The notes under the pieces are model-generated. The model was not told the origin of the DNA. It made no database searches and was given only the letters and a program-made list of their open reading frames with translations. From contig ONCC01000025.1 of assembly GCA_900316235.1 (NCBI GenBank), positions 22,802-86,801 of the forward strand: a DNA stretch of 64,000 nt, read 5' to 3'. A program made the translations under genes and the position numbers. Position 1 is the first letter of the stretch. The number at the start of each line of letters is the position of its first letter. Source of the stretch: an uncultured Bacteroidales bacterium (GTDB taxonomy: Bacteria > Bacteroidota > Bacteroidia > Bacteroidales > P3). Positions 36,933 through 48,554 of this stretch are shown here, one piece after another.

Positions 36933-39874
36933 AATAGGGTGACGGTGCCGATTTGGGTGGTCCAGCTGTCGGGCCGGTCGGCGGTGCGGAGTCGCAGATG
37001 CCACACGTAGGCTCCCTGTGGGCAAGGACTTCCGTCGTGGGTACCATCCCAACCAGTCGCTATGTCTGTGGTGCTGTATACAAATAGACCTTGGCGATTG
37101 TAGATGGTGAGCTCGGCTTCGAGAGCGCCTTCGCAGACGATGATGAAGCGATTGTTGGCGTCGGCGGTGGGGGTGAAGATGTTGGGCACGAAGAGGTTTG
37201 TTTGGAGGATGGAGATGGTTTGGGTGGCTGTGTCGAGGCAAAGGCGGTCGATGACGGTAAGGATAACTTTAATACTGTCGAGTTCTATGGGGACACGGTA
37301 TGTTATGCGTCGCAATGTGTCGGGCAGATGGATGGTGTCGCCCCTTCCAAAGGTGACGAGGCCCCACCGGCGACTGGAATATTCTTCGCTTAGATCGTAA
37401 GCCGTGATTTCCTGTCTGTCGGCGGTAAGGATATTGGGGTTGACATTCATTTTCGCATGGGGGAAAGATGGGCGTGAGAGGGTGCGGCTGGTGCTGGTAG
37501 GGCAGAAGAGCGAGTCCCCGTAATAGGAAACTAGGGTGTATGTGGTGTTACTTTCGGGGAACACCCATAGATGACGATCTGCTTCGTGGCCATCAAGTGC
37601 GGAGTCATAGGGTGAGGAACTCCATTGCCAGAAAGGATTGTCCGTGGTGGCAGTCAGCATATAATATCCCATGCCGCAGTCGGGCTCTGTTTTGATGGAG
37701 ATGTCATCGGGCGGCAGCTGCACCAAAGGCAAGTAAACTACCGAGTCGCATCCGTTGGCGGCGGTGAGGGTGTCGGTGAGAATGGGGAAAAGAGTGTCAG
37801 TCGAAGAGTGGTTGATAGGTGCCGAGTTGCCACGCCATGTATAACTGCTATTGTAGCAAAAGGTGACGGCCGGCAGGGAGAAATGTGCCGATGGCAGGAT
37901 AGAGAGGTGGAGGGTGTAGATGGTGTCGCAGCGGTAGAAATGCACTCTGGCGGTTGGGCCTATGGTGTCACGTGAGTACCAAATGCTATCGAGCCAGAGA
38001 AGGGAGTCGCAGCAGGTGAGGTGTTGGGCACCAGGTGCCCATGCATCTGGAGCAACTATGGTATAAGTGGTGGTGTCGGTACATTGGTCTTCTGCAAGTC
38101 CCGACACAAGGGTGACGGTGTAGGTTCCAGGATGACGATAGATGTGGGTGGGTGAATATTCATGACTGAAGAAGCCGTCTCCGAAACTCCATTGTGCCGT
38201 TTCGCAAGGAGGATTACCCGGGAGGGCAAGACTGTCATCGCCAAGGATGGTGCTACGGTTGAGGAATTGCACTGTGTGGCCGTCGCAACCGTTGTCGACG
38301 GTATAGAGGGTATCGACAACAGCGTGTGGCCAGAAATGAGTGACATAGGTGTTCATTGTGACGTAGCAGGTTGGATTCTCGATGAACGAAAGTCGGCAGT
38401 GGACAGTGCTTCCTTCGGTGGAAAAGGTGGCTTGTTGGTCGGTGGAGATGGGGTTGGATGGAGAATCACTATACCATAGATAGTTGAATCCGTCGGGTGC
38501 GGTGAGGGTGACCGTGTCGACGGTGCCGCATTGGTCGGCGATGGCTGAGGGTTGTTGACATTCGGCATAGAAGTAAGCGTAACCGAAATGTGCACCCTCG
38601 AGACAATCGTAGGTGGAGAATTGCAGTCTCACATCCTGTCCGTGGTATTGGGCCAGATTGATACCCACCGTGGTCCAGTCTTTCCACAGCACTTCTGCAA
38701 CGTCGACGTTCCAGCCGAGAGAAGAGTCGGCAATAAAGTCGGCCGCTCCGCATTGCTCGTCAATGACACTGTCATTCTGGTCCAAAATCCTCATCTTGAA
38801 TCTGGGCTGTAAGCTGGGAGCATGATTGGGATTCTGAAGCACGGCGGCATAGTGGAGAAGGATGAGCGAATAGAGCGTTGTGTCAATGTGGAGATAGTAG
38901 ACAATGGATTCGTTTTCGGCCCCACTGCGCCAATTTCCTAAACGCACAGAACCCGGCATGCCGGGACATACAGTATGCAACAGCCCTCCTGCAATGGAAT
39001 CTATTTCGTTGGGATTGGTGTGAACGGTGTGGCGACTGAAGGCCAAAGACGGCCCGTAATCTTGAATGCCGATAGAATTGTTGCAAAAGCAACGCACGTA
39101 GTCGGAATAGAGGTTCAGCACGTCAGGGCATCCAATATGTGCTTGTGGGATAGTGTAGAAATCGATCCTTCGACAACAACATGGGTATTCCTGTTGATTA
39201 TATGGGATGGCTTTTACATGATAATGAGTATTGGGAGCGAGTCCAGAAAGGTGAAGAGTGCCACCATTGGCGGTGTAATATTGACCATTCACGCTGATGA
39301 GTAGGGTGGTGCTGTCGGGTGTCCAGTGAATATCGGCACTCGAGGTGGTGACATTCTGCACGCCGATGTTGAACGAGGAGGTGCAGGGATTACTACTGGG
39401 AAGGGGATGTAAATAATCCGACGGACGCCAGGAAAATGATAACTCTCGGACGAGTGGGTATATTGTATCAGTAGAGTAGGCATTGTAATGAACGTGAATA
39501 GTGACTTGTTCTTGGGTGATGGGGAGGGACTGAATGGTGAGATTTGCTCCTGTAAAATGGTCTACCAACAGGGTGCCAGTGACATCGTCTCCATCCCAAA
39601 TATCTATATATCCGTAGTTTTCCCCAGGCTCTGAACCACGGAAACATGTGTAAGCTATATCAAGGACGCATGAGGAATCTACTCCAGTGATGACTCCCCA
39701 GGAATCGAACGCTTGCAGGAGTCGTACATAGTTATGGGTAAATCCTCCTCCAGAAGGGCTGGAGCAGAAATAGGTGGTATCGTTGTTGTACAATGTTTGT
39801 GCGCACAAATGTCCCCACCCTATCACCACTATCAGCAGCAACAGCGTCAGCAGTCCATGTGTGGCATGTTTCAT
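36926..39874 (-). CDS. Large PKD-domain protein with gliding-motility/T9SS type B C-terminus
   Basis: 982 residues. Signal peptide (MKHATHGLLTLLLLIVVIGWGHLCA), a CUB/jelly-roll-like N-terminal half with many Ser/Thr/Cys, a fibronectin-like segment (about 165-225, NVTTSSADIHWTPDST), and a PKD domain (about 535-610, AQWSFGDGFFSHEYSPTHIYRHPGTYTVTLVS). The gliding-motility-associated C-terminal domain (about 895-982) reads LFVPNIFTPTADANNRF ... YNRQGLFVYST ... WDGTHDGSPCPQGAYVW. That domain is the type B T9SS signal, so this is a cell-surface adhesin-like protein. Starts 2 bp after the recQ stop. Confidence 0.88.
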   Translation of the reverse strand: MKHATHGLLTLLLLIVVIGWGHLCAQTLYNNDTTYFCSSPSGGGFTHNYVRLLQAFDSWGVITGVDSSCVLDIAYTCFRGSEPGENYGYIDIWDGDDVTGTLLVDHFTGANLTIQSLPITQEQVTIHVHYNAYSTDTIYPLVRELSFSWRPSDYLHPLPSSNPCTSSFNIGVQNVTTSSADIHWTPDSTTLLISVNGQYYTANGGTLHLSGLAPNTHYHVKAIPYNQQEYPCCCRRIDFYTIPQAHIGCPDVLNLYSDYVRCFCNNSIGIQDYGPSLAFSRHTVHTNPNEIDSIAGGLLHTVCPGMPGSVRLGNWRSGAENESIVYYLHIDTTLYSLILLHYAAVLQNPNHAPSLQPRFKMRILDQNDSVIDEQCGAADFIADSSLGWNVDVAEVLWKDWTTVGINLAQYHGQDVRLQFSTYDCLEGAHFGYAYFYAECQQPSAIADQCGTVDTVTLTAPDGFNYLWYSDSPSNPISTDQQATFSTEGSTVHCRLSFIENPTCYVTMNTYVTHFWPHAVVDTLYTVDNGCDGHTVQFLNRSTILGDDSLALPGNPPCETAQWSFGDGFFSHEYSPTHIYRHPGTYTVTLVSGLAEDQCTDTTTYTIVAPDAWAPGAQHLTCCDSLLWLDSIWYSRDTIGPTARVHFYRCDTIYTLHLSILPSAHFSLPAVTFCYNSSYTWRGNSAPINHSSTDTLFPILTDTLTAANGCDSVVYLPLVQLPPDDISIKTEPDCGMGYYMLTATTDNPFWQWSSSPYDSALDGHEADRHLWVFPESNTTYTLVSYYGDSLFCPTSTSRTLSRPSFPHAKMNVNPNILTADRQEITAYDLSEEYSSRRWGLVTFGRGDTIHLPDTLRRITYRVPIELDSIKVILTVIDRLCLDTATQTISILQTNLFVPNIFTPTADANNRFIIVCEGALEAELTIYNRQGLFVYSTTDIATGWDGTHDGSPCPQGAYVWHLRLRTADRPDSWTTQIGTVTLLR

Positions 39875-39876
39875 TT

Positions 39877-42081
<2,205 letters not shown>

Positions 42082-42128
42082 GTCGTCACAATATTTCGCG
42101 CAAAAGAGCGTTATTTGTTTCAGGTTTA

Positions 42129-42157
42129 CAAAGATAGTAAAAAAAATTGAATCCAAA
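42129..42157 (-). promoter_or_regulatory. Candidate promoter for recQ
   Basis: Minus-strand TATCTTTG (42129-42136) with TTTG at 42154-42157; spacing 17 bp is short for the consensus. 47 bases before the recQ ATG. Confidence 0.4.
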
Positions 42158-42165
42158 AAAAAATA

Positions 42166-43134
42166 ATGACCGTGAAGAGTCGTGAAGAGATAAAACAGAT
42201 TGCAATTCAGGTGATTAACGATGAAAAAAAAGCCATCGAAAATCTCCGGAATTATATCGATGACAGCTTTTCAAAGGCCGTAGAAACCATTTTTTCGGCC
42301 TCTGGACGTGTGGTAGTGACGGGTATCGGCAAGAGCGCCAATATCGCCGTTAAAATTGTATCCACCCTCAACTCTACGGGCACTCCAGCCCTGTTTCTCC
42401 ATGCCGCCGATGCCATCCATGGAGACCTCGGTATGGTACGTCCGGGCGATGTGGTCATCTGCATCTCCAAGAGCGGCAATACGCCGGAAATCAAGGTACT
42501 GGTTCCTCTGATCAAGAATTTCGGCAACACCCTCATCGCCATCGTGGGCAATACCGACTCTTTCCTGGCTCATGAGGCCGATATCGTCCTCGACACCACC
42601 GTCGACCATGAGGCTTGTCCCAACAACCTGGCTCCCACCTCCAGCACCACAGCGCAGCTGGTAATGGGCGACGCCCTCGCGGTGGCCCTCATCGAATGCC
42701 GCAACTTCACCGCCCGCGACTTCGCCCGTTTCCACCCGGGTGGCGCCCTCGGCAAGCAGCTCTACCTCCGTGTGGCCGACCTCTACATCCAGAACGAACG
42801 CCCCGAGGTCTCACCCTCCACCCCCATCTCCGACGTCATCATCGAGATGACCTCCAAACGCCTCGGCTGCGCGGTGGTTACTGAGAACAGAACTATCCTC
42901 GGCATCATTACCGACGGCGACTTGCGCCGCATGATGCAGACAAGCCATACACCAAAGTGCGCCTCCGACATCATGCATCCCAATCCTCGCACCATTCTTG
43001 ATACCGAGTATGCCGTCAACGCCCTGCAGATGATGCGCCAGAACTCCATTACCCAACTCATCGTCACTGACACTGATGGCCAATACCTCGGCATTATCCA
43101 CATCCACGACATCCTCCGCGAAGGAATCATCTAA
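42166..43134 (+). CDS. Arabinose-5-phosphate isomerase (KpsF/GutQ/KdsD family)
   Basis: 322 residues. A SIS domain (about 35-170: VVTGIGKSANIAVKIVSTLNSTGTPALFLHAADAIHGDLG, CISKSGNTPEIKVLVPLIK, HPGGALGKQL) is followed by two CBS domains (about 205-322). It converts ribulose-5-phosphate to arabinose-5-phosphate, the first step toward KDO for lipopolysaccharide. The SEAIHGDLG motif of many homologues reads ADAIHGDLG. Followed 12 bp later by lptB, consistent with a lipopolysaccharide-assembly pair. Confidence 0.93.
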   Translation: MTVKSREEIKQIAIQVINDEKKAIENLRNYIDDSFSKAVETIFSASGRVVVTGIGKSANIAVKIVSTLNSTGTPALFLHAADAIHGDLGMVRPGDVVICISKSGNTPEIKVLVPLIKNFGNTLIAIVGNTDSFLAHEADIVLDTTVDHEACPNNLAPTSSTTAQLVMGDALAVALIECRNFTARDFARFHPGGALGKQLYLRVADLYIQNERPEVSPSTPISDVIIEMTSKRLGCAVVTENRTILGIITDGDLRRMMQTSHTPKCASDIMHPNPRTILDTEYAVNALQMMRQNSITQLIVTDTDGQYLGIIHIHDILREGII

Positions 43135-43146
43135 CTTTTAACCTTT

Positions 43147-43929
43147 ATGCGTCTCTACACCGATAACGTTGTCAAGAAATACCGCTCCCGTACCGTTGTA
43201 AAGGGGGCTTCCGTGGAAGTTAGCCAAGGCGAAATCGTTGGTCTTCTGGGTCCTAACGGCGCCGGCAAGACTACCACGTTCTATATGGTCGTTGGCATTA
43301 TCAAGCCCTATAGCGGAAAAGTCTACCTCGCCCCCGAGGAGGACAAGGGCGAGACCGGCGAAGTCATCGAGCTTACCCAGTATCCCATGTACAAGCGTTC
43401 TCAGATGGGTGTGGGTTACCTCGCCCAGGAGGCCTCTGTCTTCCGCCAGATGTCGGTGGCCGACAATATCATGTCCATCCTCGAATTCCGGAAAGATCTC
43501 GACAAGGAGCAACGCGAAGCCAAACTCGAGTCGTTGCTTGACGAGTTCCACCTGCAGCATATCCGCGACAGCAAGGGCATCCAACTCTCGGGAGGTGAGC
43601 GTCGTCGCACCGAGATTGCGCGCGCCCTCGCCAACGACCCCATGTTCCTCCTTCTCGACGAGCCTTTCGCCGGTGTCGATCCCATCGCCGTGCAGGACAT
43701 CCAGGATATTGTTTGGAAGTTGAAACAGCGCAACATAGGTATCCTTATCACCGACCACAACGTCCGTGAGACTCTTTGCATCACCGACCGCGCATACCTT
43801 CTCTATGAGGGTTCTGTCCTCCAGAAGGGTACCCCCCAAGCCCTTGCCGGCGACCCCGAGGTCCGCGAGAAATACCTCGGCCGCGACTTCGTCCTCAAGG
43901 AGCGAAAAACACAGCCCGAACTTTCTTAA
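43147..43929 (+). CDS. lptB: LPS export ABC transporter ATP-binding protein
   Basis: 260 residues. ATPase of the LptB2FG complex that extracts lipopolysaccharide from the inner membrane. Walker A GPNGAGKTT (35-43), the LptB-type GYLAQEASVFRQMSVADNI, signature LSGGERRRTEIARAL, Walker B FLLLDEPFAGVDPIAVQDIQ and the switch His in ITDHNVRETL. Slightly longer than E. coli LptB because of an acidic loop (APEEDKGETGEVIEL) after strand 3. Confidence 0.95.
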   Translation: MRLYTDNVVKKYRSRTVVKGASVEVSQGEIVGLLGPNGAGKTTTFYMVVGIIKPYSGKVYLAPEEDKGETGEVIELTQYPMYKRSQMGVGYLAQEASVFRQMSVADNIMSILEFRKDLDKEQREAKLESLLDEFHLQHIRDSKGIQLSGGERRRTEIARALANDPMFLLLDEPFAGVDPIAVQDIQDIVWKLKQRNIGILITDHNVRETLCITDRAYLLYEGSVLQKGTPQALAGDPEVREKYLGRDFVLKERKTQPELS

Positions 43930-44009
43930 TAAACGATAAATCTACCATTTCCCCTCCGTAGGGAGCAAAATCACCAATAGTAGTGAGAGGGGGATTCTGA
44001 GGTTGTCTG

Positions 44010-44017
44010 TATCTTTG
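44010..44017 (+). promoter_or_regulatory. -7 box for the porin/imelysin operon
   Basis: TATCTTTG, 17 bases before the ATG at 44035. The -33 element is not clear. Confidence 0.45.
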
Positions 44018-44034
44018 CAGTCAGAAAAAGAAAC

Positions 44035-45330
44035 ATGATTATGACTGCAAGAAACAAACTATCAGTACTTTGTCTTATGGCCGGTATGCTCGTGGGTCCG
44101 TTGGCGACGGCTCAGGGCGACACAACAGAGGCTAAAAAGGCCAGCCGACTCACTGTCGGTGGCTACGGCGAGGCGGTGTACAGCCGCCATTTCTATAGCG
44201 ACAATGTGTTCCGCTACTCGAAGGCGGAGAAATACAAGGACGCGCCCGGCTACGGCCGCGTCGACCTTCCACATGCCGTCATCATGCTGGGTTACGACTT
44301 CGGCCACGGATGGACGGTGGGCACCGAGATAGAGTTCGAACATGGTGGTATCGAGGCCGCCGTGGAGAAGGAGACCGAGGAGACTGGCGAGTTCGAGCAG
44401 GAGCTGGAGCGCGGCGGCGAGGTGGCGTTGGAGCAGTTCTGGGTGCAGAAGAGTTTCAATAAACATCTGAACGTACGCGCAGGACATATCGTGGTGCCTG
44501 TGGGTATGACAAACAACGGTCACACACCCAACATGTTCTTCAGTGTCTACCGTCCCGAGGGAGAGAACACCATCATGCCCTGTACATGGCACGAGACGGG
44601 CATCTCCGTCTGGGGAAAGGCGGGCAGCTGGCGCTACGAGGCGCAGTTGCTTCCGGGCCTCAATAGTAACCTATTCAACGACCAGGGATGGATTCACAAC
44701 GGCAGCGCCTCGCCCTACGAGTTCCGTCCTGCCAACGCTCTGGCCTGTGCCGCGCGTGTCGACTGGAGCGGGATAAAAGGGTTGCGCCTGAGCCTCAGCG
44801 GATACCTCGGCGGCAGCAACAACAACGATATCGTCACCGACCCCAACGGGAAATATTATAAGTATAATGCCGTGGTGGCCATCGGGGCTTTCGACTTCGC
44901 CTATAAGAACCAATGGTTGACGGTGCGCGGCAACGTGGACTACGGTCACTTGAGCGATGCCGCCGCCATCTCGGCACGCAATAAGAACCAGACTACCATG
45001 ACCGGCAACCCCTATCCCCACACCTTCGTGGGCGAGGGTGCCTGGGATGCCGCCGTCGAGGCTGGTGTCAACATGCTGGCGTGGAGCAAAACGAAGCAGA
45101 AACTGTATCTTTTCGGCCGCTACGACCAGTATGACAGCTACGTGCCTGCCGACGGGCTGGCCGACATTGGCTGGTGCGCCCGCACGGTGGTGAGCGGCGG
45201 CGTCAACTGGTGCCCCATCCCCGAGGTGGCTGTCAAGGCCGAAGGGGGTGTGCGTCTGCTCGACAGCCAGTACAACGACGAGCCTTTCTTCGCCCTGGGG
45301 ATGACCTGGACGGGATTTTTTATTCACTAG
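44035..45330 (+). CDS. Outer-membrane porin-like protein of the iron operon
   Basis: 431 residues: signal peptide (ARNKLSVLCLMAGMLVGPLATAQ), then a phosphate-selective-porin-like barrel. Features are LTVGGYGEAVYSRHF, HAVIMLGYDFGHGWTVGTEIEFEHGG, EQFWVQKSFNKHLNVRAGHIVVPVGMTN and a C-terminus ending in aromatic residues (WTGFFIH). An acidic loop (EKETEETGEFEQELERG) might bind cations. Start at 44035 or 44041. First gene, followed by the imelysin and di-heme protein genes on the same strand, so probably part of one iron-handling unit. Confidence 0.82.
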   Translation: MIMTARNKLSVLCLMAGMLVGPLATAQGDTTEAKKASRLTVGGYGEAVYSRHFYSDNVFRYSKAEKYKDAPGYGRVDLPHAVIMLGYDFGHGWTVGTEIEFEHGGIEAAVEKETEETGEFEQELERGGEVALEQFWVQKSFNKHLNVRAGHIVVPVGMTNNGHTPNMFFSVYRPEGENTIMPCTWHETGISVWGKAGSWRYEAQLLPGLNSNLFNDQGWIHNGSASPYEFRPANALACAARVDWSGIKGLRLSLSGYLGGSNNNDIVTDPNGKYYKYNAVVAIGAFDFAYKNQWLTVRGNVDYGHLSDAAAISARNKNQTTMTGNPYPHTFVGEGAWDAAVEAGVNMLAWSKTKQKLYLFGRYDQYDSYVPADGLADIGWCARTVVSGGVNWCPIPEVAVKAEGGVRLLDSQYNDEPFFALGMTWTGFFIH

Positions 45331-45337
45331 GCGCTCC

Positions 45338-45372
45338 TGGGAAAATCTAGGAAGTCCTAGGAAATACTAAAA
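45338..45372. repeat. CCTAGGAAA-type tandem repeat
   Basis: Three to four degenerate units (CTCCTGGGAAAAT, CTAGGAAGT, CCTAGGAAATA) in the 68-base gap between the porin and imelysin genes. Confidence 0.55.
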
Positions 45373-45398
45373 AGAAAACAAAAAAAACAACAATACAA

Positions 45399-46559
45399 AT
45401 GAAAAGTATCTTTAAAACTTTAGCGGTGGCTTTAATGGCCACCTTGACGCTTGCCTCGTGCAGCAAAGACAATGACAAAAATGATAACCCTCACCAGGAC
45501 GATGCCGCTGCCCTCACGATAGCCGAGCAGTTTGTGGACCACACGGTGGCTCCCACTTACAGCGCACTGGCTGCGAAGGCCGAGCTACTGGCCAGCCAGT
45601 TGGCGGCCCTCAAGGCCAACCCCACCGATGCCGGTGTGCGTGAGGCCTGCGAGACTTTCCTCGCTGCCCGCGAGCAATGGGAGAAGAGCGAGGCTTTCCT
45701 CTTCGGTGCCGCCGGTGACTACGGTGTGGACCCCCACATCGACTCCTGGCCTTTGGATGAGGATGCTTTCAACACGCTGATGGCCAGCCCCGCCATGATT
45801 GAGGCCCTCGATGGTGAGGATGGCGACGTGGTGGCAGGCGAACGTCTGGGTAACGCCCTGCTGGGCTTCCACGGCATCGAGTATATCCTCTTCCGCGACG
45901 GCCAGCCCCGTAGCGCCAGCGCCATCACCACCGATCAGTGGAAGTATGTGGCTGCCGTGGCCGGTGACCTGCGCAACCGCTGCTACCAGCTCGAGGTGGG
46001 CTGGATTGGCGACGCCGCTCCCGCTAGCCATATCGAGAAACTCGATGACATCGAGCTATCTTATACTGTGGCAGGTGGTGACTACAGTTACGGTGAGAAT
46101 ATGAAGAATGCCGGTCAGGCCGGTAGCACCTACCCCACCCTCAAAGCCGCTCTGATGAACATCGTGCAAGGCTGCATCGACATCGCCGACGAGGTGGGCA
46201 CCAGCAAGATTGGCGCCGCCTACAGTGGCGCAGAACCCACCTACATCGAGAGCCCCTACAGCCAGAAGTCCATCATCGACTTCCACAACAACATCGTCAG
46301 CATCCAGAACACCTACCTCGGTGGCGTGGAAGGTCGGCGCGATGAGAGCAAGTCGCTGCACAGCTATGTGAAAGATCTTGACGCAGCCCTCGACAGCCGC
46401 GTAGTGGAGGCCATCAACAACGCTCTGTCCAAAATTGACGCCATGCCGGCTCCCTTTGTCAACAACATTGCCGCTGCCGCCAACGGCGAAGCCATGGAGG
46501 CTTGTGCAGCCTTGAGCGAAGTGCTCGACGAGGTGGTGGAGAAGATTAGAAACAACTAA
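45399..46559 (+). CDS. Imelysin-family lipoprotein (iron-regulated, M75-type)
   Basis: 386 residues. Lipoprotein signal ending LTLASC (Cys21). The imelysin domain has the GxHxxE motif as GFHGIEYILF (about residues 155-160), with the SEAFLFGAAGDYGVDPHIDSWPLDEDAF block before it. Imelysin proteins are two-bundle helical proteins linked to iron uptake; peptidase activity is disputed. It is followed 11 bp later by a di-heme protein, a pairing seen in Bacteroidota. Confidence 0.93.
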   Translation: MKSIFKTLAVALMATLTLASCSKDNDKNDNPHQDDAAALTIAEQFVDHTVAPTYSALAAKAELLASQLAALKANPTDAGVREACETFLAAREQWEKSEAFLFGAAGDYGVDPHIDSWPLDEDAFNTLMASPAMIEALDGEDGDVVAGERLGNALLGFHGIEYILFRDGQPRSASAITTDQWKYVAAVAGDLRNRCYQLEVGWIGDAAPASHIEKLDDIELSYTVAGGDYSYGENMKNAGQAGSTYPTLKAALMNIVQGCIDIADEVGTSKIGAAYSGAEPTYIESPYSQKSIIDFHNNIVSIQNTYLGGVEGRRDESKSLHSYVKDLDAALDSRVVEAINNALSKIDAMPAPFVNNIAAAANGEAMEACAALSEVLDEVVEKIRNN

Positions 46560-46570
46560 ATAATTAGAAT

Positions 46571-48151
46571 ATGAAAACAACAGCATATCTTATGATTGCG
46601 GCACTGGCGGTCTCCATGGTCGCCTGCAACCGCGACGAGAAAGAGCCTACTCCTGCTCCCGAAGGTATCAGCGAGGAGACCTACGCTGGAGGACTGCTCG
46701 GCACCACCTTCAACCAGTCGGCTTCTGCCTACGAGGACCCGACCCCTGCCACCGTGCAGGCAGGTATGGCCACAGCCTTCAAGTATGGTGAGATGTTCTT
46801 CGAACACACCGTCACACAGAACAATCCGCCCTTCAACGGCCTTGGCCCCGTCTATGTGCGCTCTTCCTGTGAAAGCTGCCATCCTGGCTACGGCCACGGT
46901 CGCCGCATGAACCGCTACGCCGCCGACGACTGGGGAAATGGCTACCTGCTGGTGGTCTACAACAAGACCAACGACGCCTACGAGAAGTCGGTGGCCGGCA
47001 TGCCGCAGACAAAGGCTGTGGCTCCCTTCAAGGCTCCCATCGACGAGAGCAAGATCGATATCGCTTGGCTCAACTACACCGACGAATGGGGCAACCGTTT
47101 CGAGGATGGCGAGACCTACGAGCTTATCTATCCTGAGGTGACTATCCCCGAGGATGCCTTCTATGCACCCCTCGACGCTCCCTATTCCAACCTCGCCTTC
47201 CGCCTCGAGAGCACCATCGGCATCTACGGCACGGGTCTCATCGATGCCATCGACGACGACTCCCTGAAGGCACAATACCAGAAAGAGTTCAGCGACGGCT
47301 ACATGCGCAACGGCATCAACCCCGCTTTCTGGGCCGGAAACGACTGGGCTCCCACAGCCTTCTACGGCAACACCAACCATCCCAAGCGCTACACCTACGC
47401 CCTCACCCGCGGCCCTCTGCAGGATGCCCCAGGCTCCAATGCCATCTGGAACATCACCAACGTCACCCGCAGCAACAAGCGCAGCCATTACCTGAGCCTC
47501 AACCCCGACATCTACGCCCAGACCTCGGCCAACGACCCCGACGTGCAAGCCCAGTTCTACACTTACTTCCCCCAGTGGAACAAGACCGGCGACCCCGCCA
47601 CCGACATCTACAACTACCTGCGTTGCGACACCCTGCCTGCCGAGATGAGCGACCAGGATTATGTCAACTTCATGGTGTGGCACCGCGGCCTAGCCGTACC
47701 TGCTGCCCGCAATATCGACGACCCCGACGTGCAGCGTGGCAAGAAACTCTTCAACGAGATGGGCTGTGCCTATTGCCACCGTCCCTCGTGGATCACCGGC
47801 GAGGACAACTTCACCGACCCTACCGGCTTCTTCCGGGACGGCGATGCACGCCTGCCCCGCTATCCGCACCAGAAGATTTGGCCTTATAGCGACTTCGTCC
47901 AGCACAAGCTCTGCATGGTCAACGACATCCGCACCGGCTGGTGCCGCACCACCCCGCTGTGGGGCCGCGGCCTGGCACCCATCTGCTCCGGCCACGCCGA
48001 CCGCCTGCACGACTGTCGCGCCCGCAACGTCATCGAGGCCATCATGTGGCACGGCTCCGCCCAGAGCGACGCCCGCTGGAGCGTGGAGAAGTTCCGCCAG
48101 CTCAGCAAGAAGGACCGCGACGCCGTGGTGAAGTTTATCAATGCCATCTAA
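46571..48151 (+). CDS. Di-heme oxidoreductase-like lipoprotein (DUF1111)
   Basis: 526 residues. Lipobox SMVAC (Cys18). Two c-type heme sites: CESCH at residues 100-104 and CAYCH at 399-403, placing a heme in each half as in the MauG/bacterial cytochrome c peroxidase relatives. The family motif RRMNRYAADDWGNGYLLVVY follows the first heme. A periplasmic or surface redox protein; with an imelysin partner a role in ferric/ferrous conversion is plausible but unproven. C-type heme attachment would need the cytochrome c biogenesis system, whose only gene in this window (about 50.9 kb) is frameshifted. Confidence 0.92.
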   Translation: MKTTAYLMIAALAVSMVACNRDEKEPTPAPEGISEETYAGGLLGTTFNQSASAYEDPTPATVQAGMATAFKYGEMFFEHTVTQNNPPFNGLGPVYVRSSCESCHPGYGHGRRMNRYAADDWGNGYLLVVYNKTNDAYEKSVAGMPQTKAVAPFKAPIDESKIDIAWLNYTDEWGNRFEDGETYELIYPEVTIPEDAFYAPLDAPYSNLAFRLESTIGIYGTGLIDAIDDDSLKAQYQKEFSDGYMRNGINPAFWAGNDWAPTAFYGNTNHPKRYTYALTRGPLQDAPGSNAIWNITNVTRSNKRSHYLSLNPDIYAQTSANDPDVQAQFYTYFPQWNKTGDPATDIYNYLRCDTLPAEMSDQDYVNFMVWHRGLAVPAARNIDDPDVQRGKKLFNEMGCAYCHRPSWITGEDNFTDPTGFFRDGDARLPRYPHQKIWPYSDFVQHKLCMVNDIRTGWCRTTPLWGRGLAPICSGHADRLHDCRARNVIEAIMWHGSAQSDARWSVEKFRQLSKKDRDAVVKFINAI

Positions 48152-48224
48152 TGGTTATTGGTTTGCTCCACTTCGGTCGCAGGCCGTGACCAATGGTCAG
48201 GCAGATAGGTTATTGGTTATAGAA

Positions 48225-48252
48225 GGCGGCGGCTCCTTGTTGAGCCGCCGCC
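48225..48252 (+). terminator. GC-rich hairpin after the iron operon
   Basis: Perfect 11-bp stem GGCGGCGGCTC/GAGCCGCCGCC with a six-base loop, 74 bases past the di-heme stop. No T run follows, so termination is likely but not certain. The rest of the 48152-48348 gap holds no gene. Confidence 0.6.
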
Positions 48253-48348
48253 GCTTGTGTCAACTATATTCAGAGAAATAATGTCATCGTAATGCAATAA
48301 TTTCGGCATGCTGTCGTTATTATCACGGAAACTTTAAAACGAATTACC

Positions 48349-48552
48349 ATGGCAACAATGACAATATCCTACGACGGGCGCAACAAGGTGGCGCGGAGCG
48401 TGGTGGATTTCATCCGTTCGCTCGATGTGTTCACCATCACCGAGCAGCCCGCCACCAAGGGCAGCTACCAACTCTCGCAGGAGGACATCCGCGCCGGCCG
48501 CGTGGAGACCTTCGCCTCGTCGAGCGAAATGTTCCAGTCGTTAGGCATTTGA
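48349..48552 (+). CDS. Antitoxin-like protein of a type II toxin-antitoxin pair
   Basis: 67 residues (MATMTISYDGRNKVARSVVD, IRSLDVFTITEQ). The N-terminal strand (TMTISYDGRN) followed by an amphipathic helix resembles small RelB/DinJ-like antitoxins. Its stop overlaps the next coding region, which begins like a YafQ/RelE toxin, which is the basis for the call. Intact, while the toxin is not. Confidence 0.6.
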   Translation: MATMTISYDGRNKVARSVVDFIRSLDVFTITEQPATKGSYQLSQEDIRAGRVETFASSSEMFQSLGI

Positions 48553-48554
48553 GT

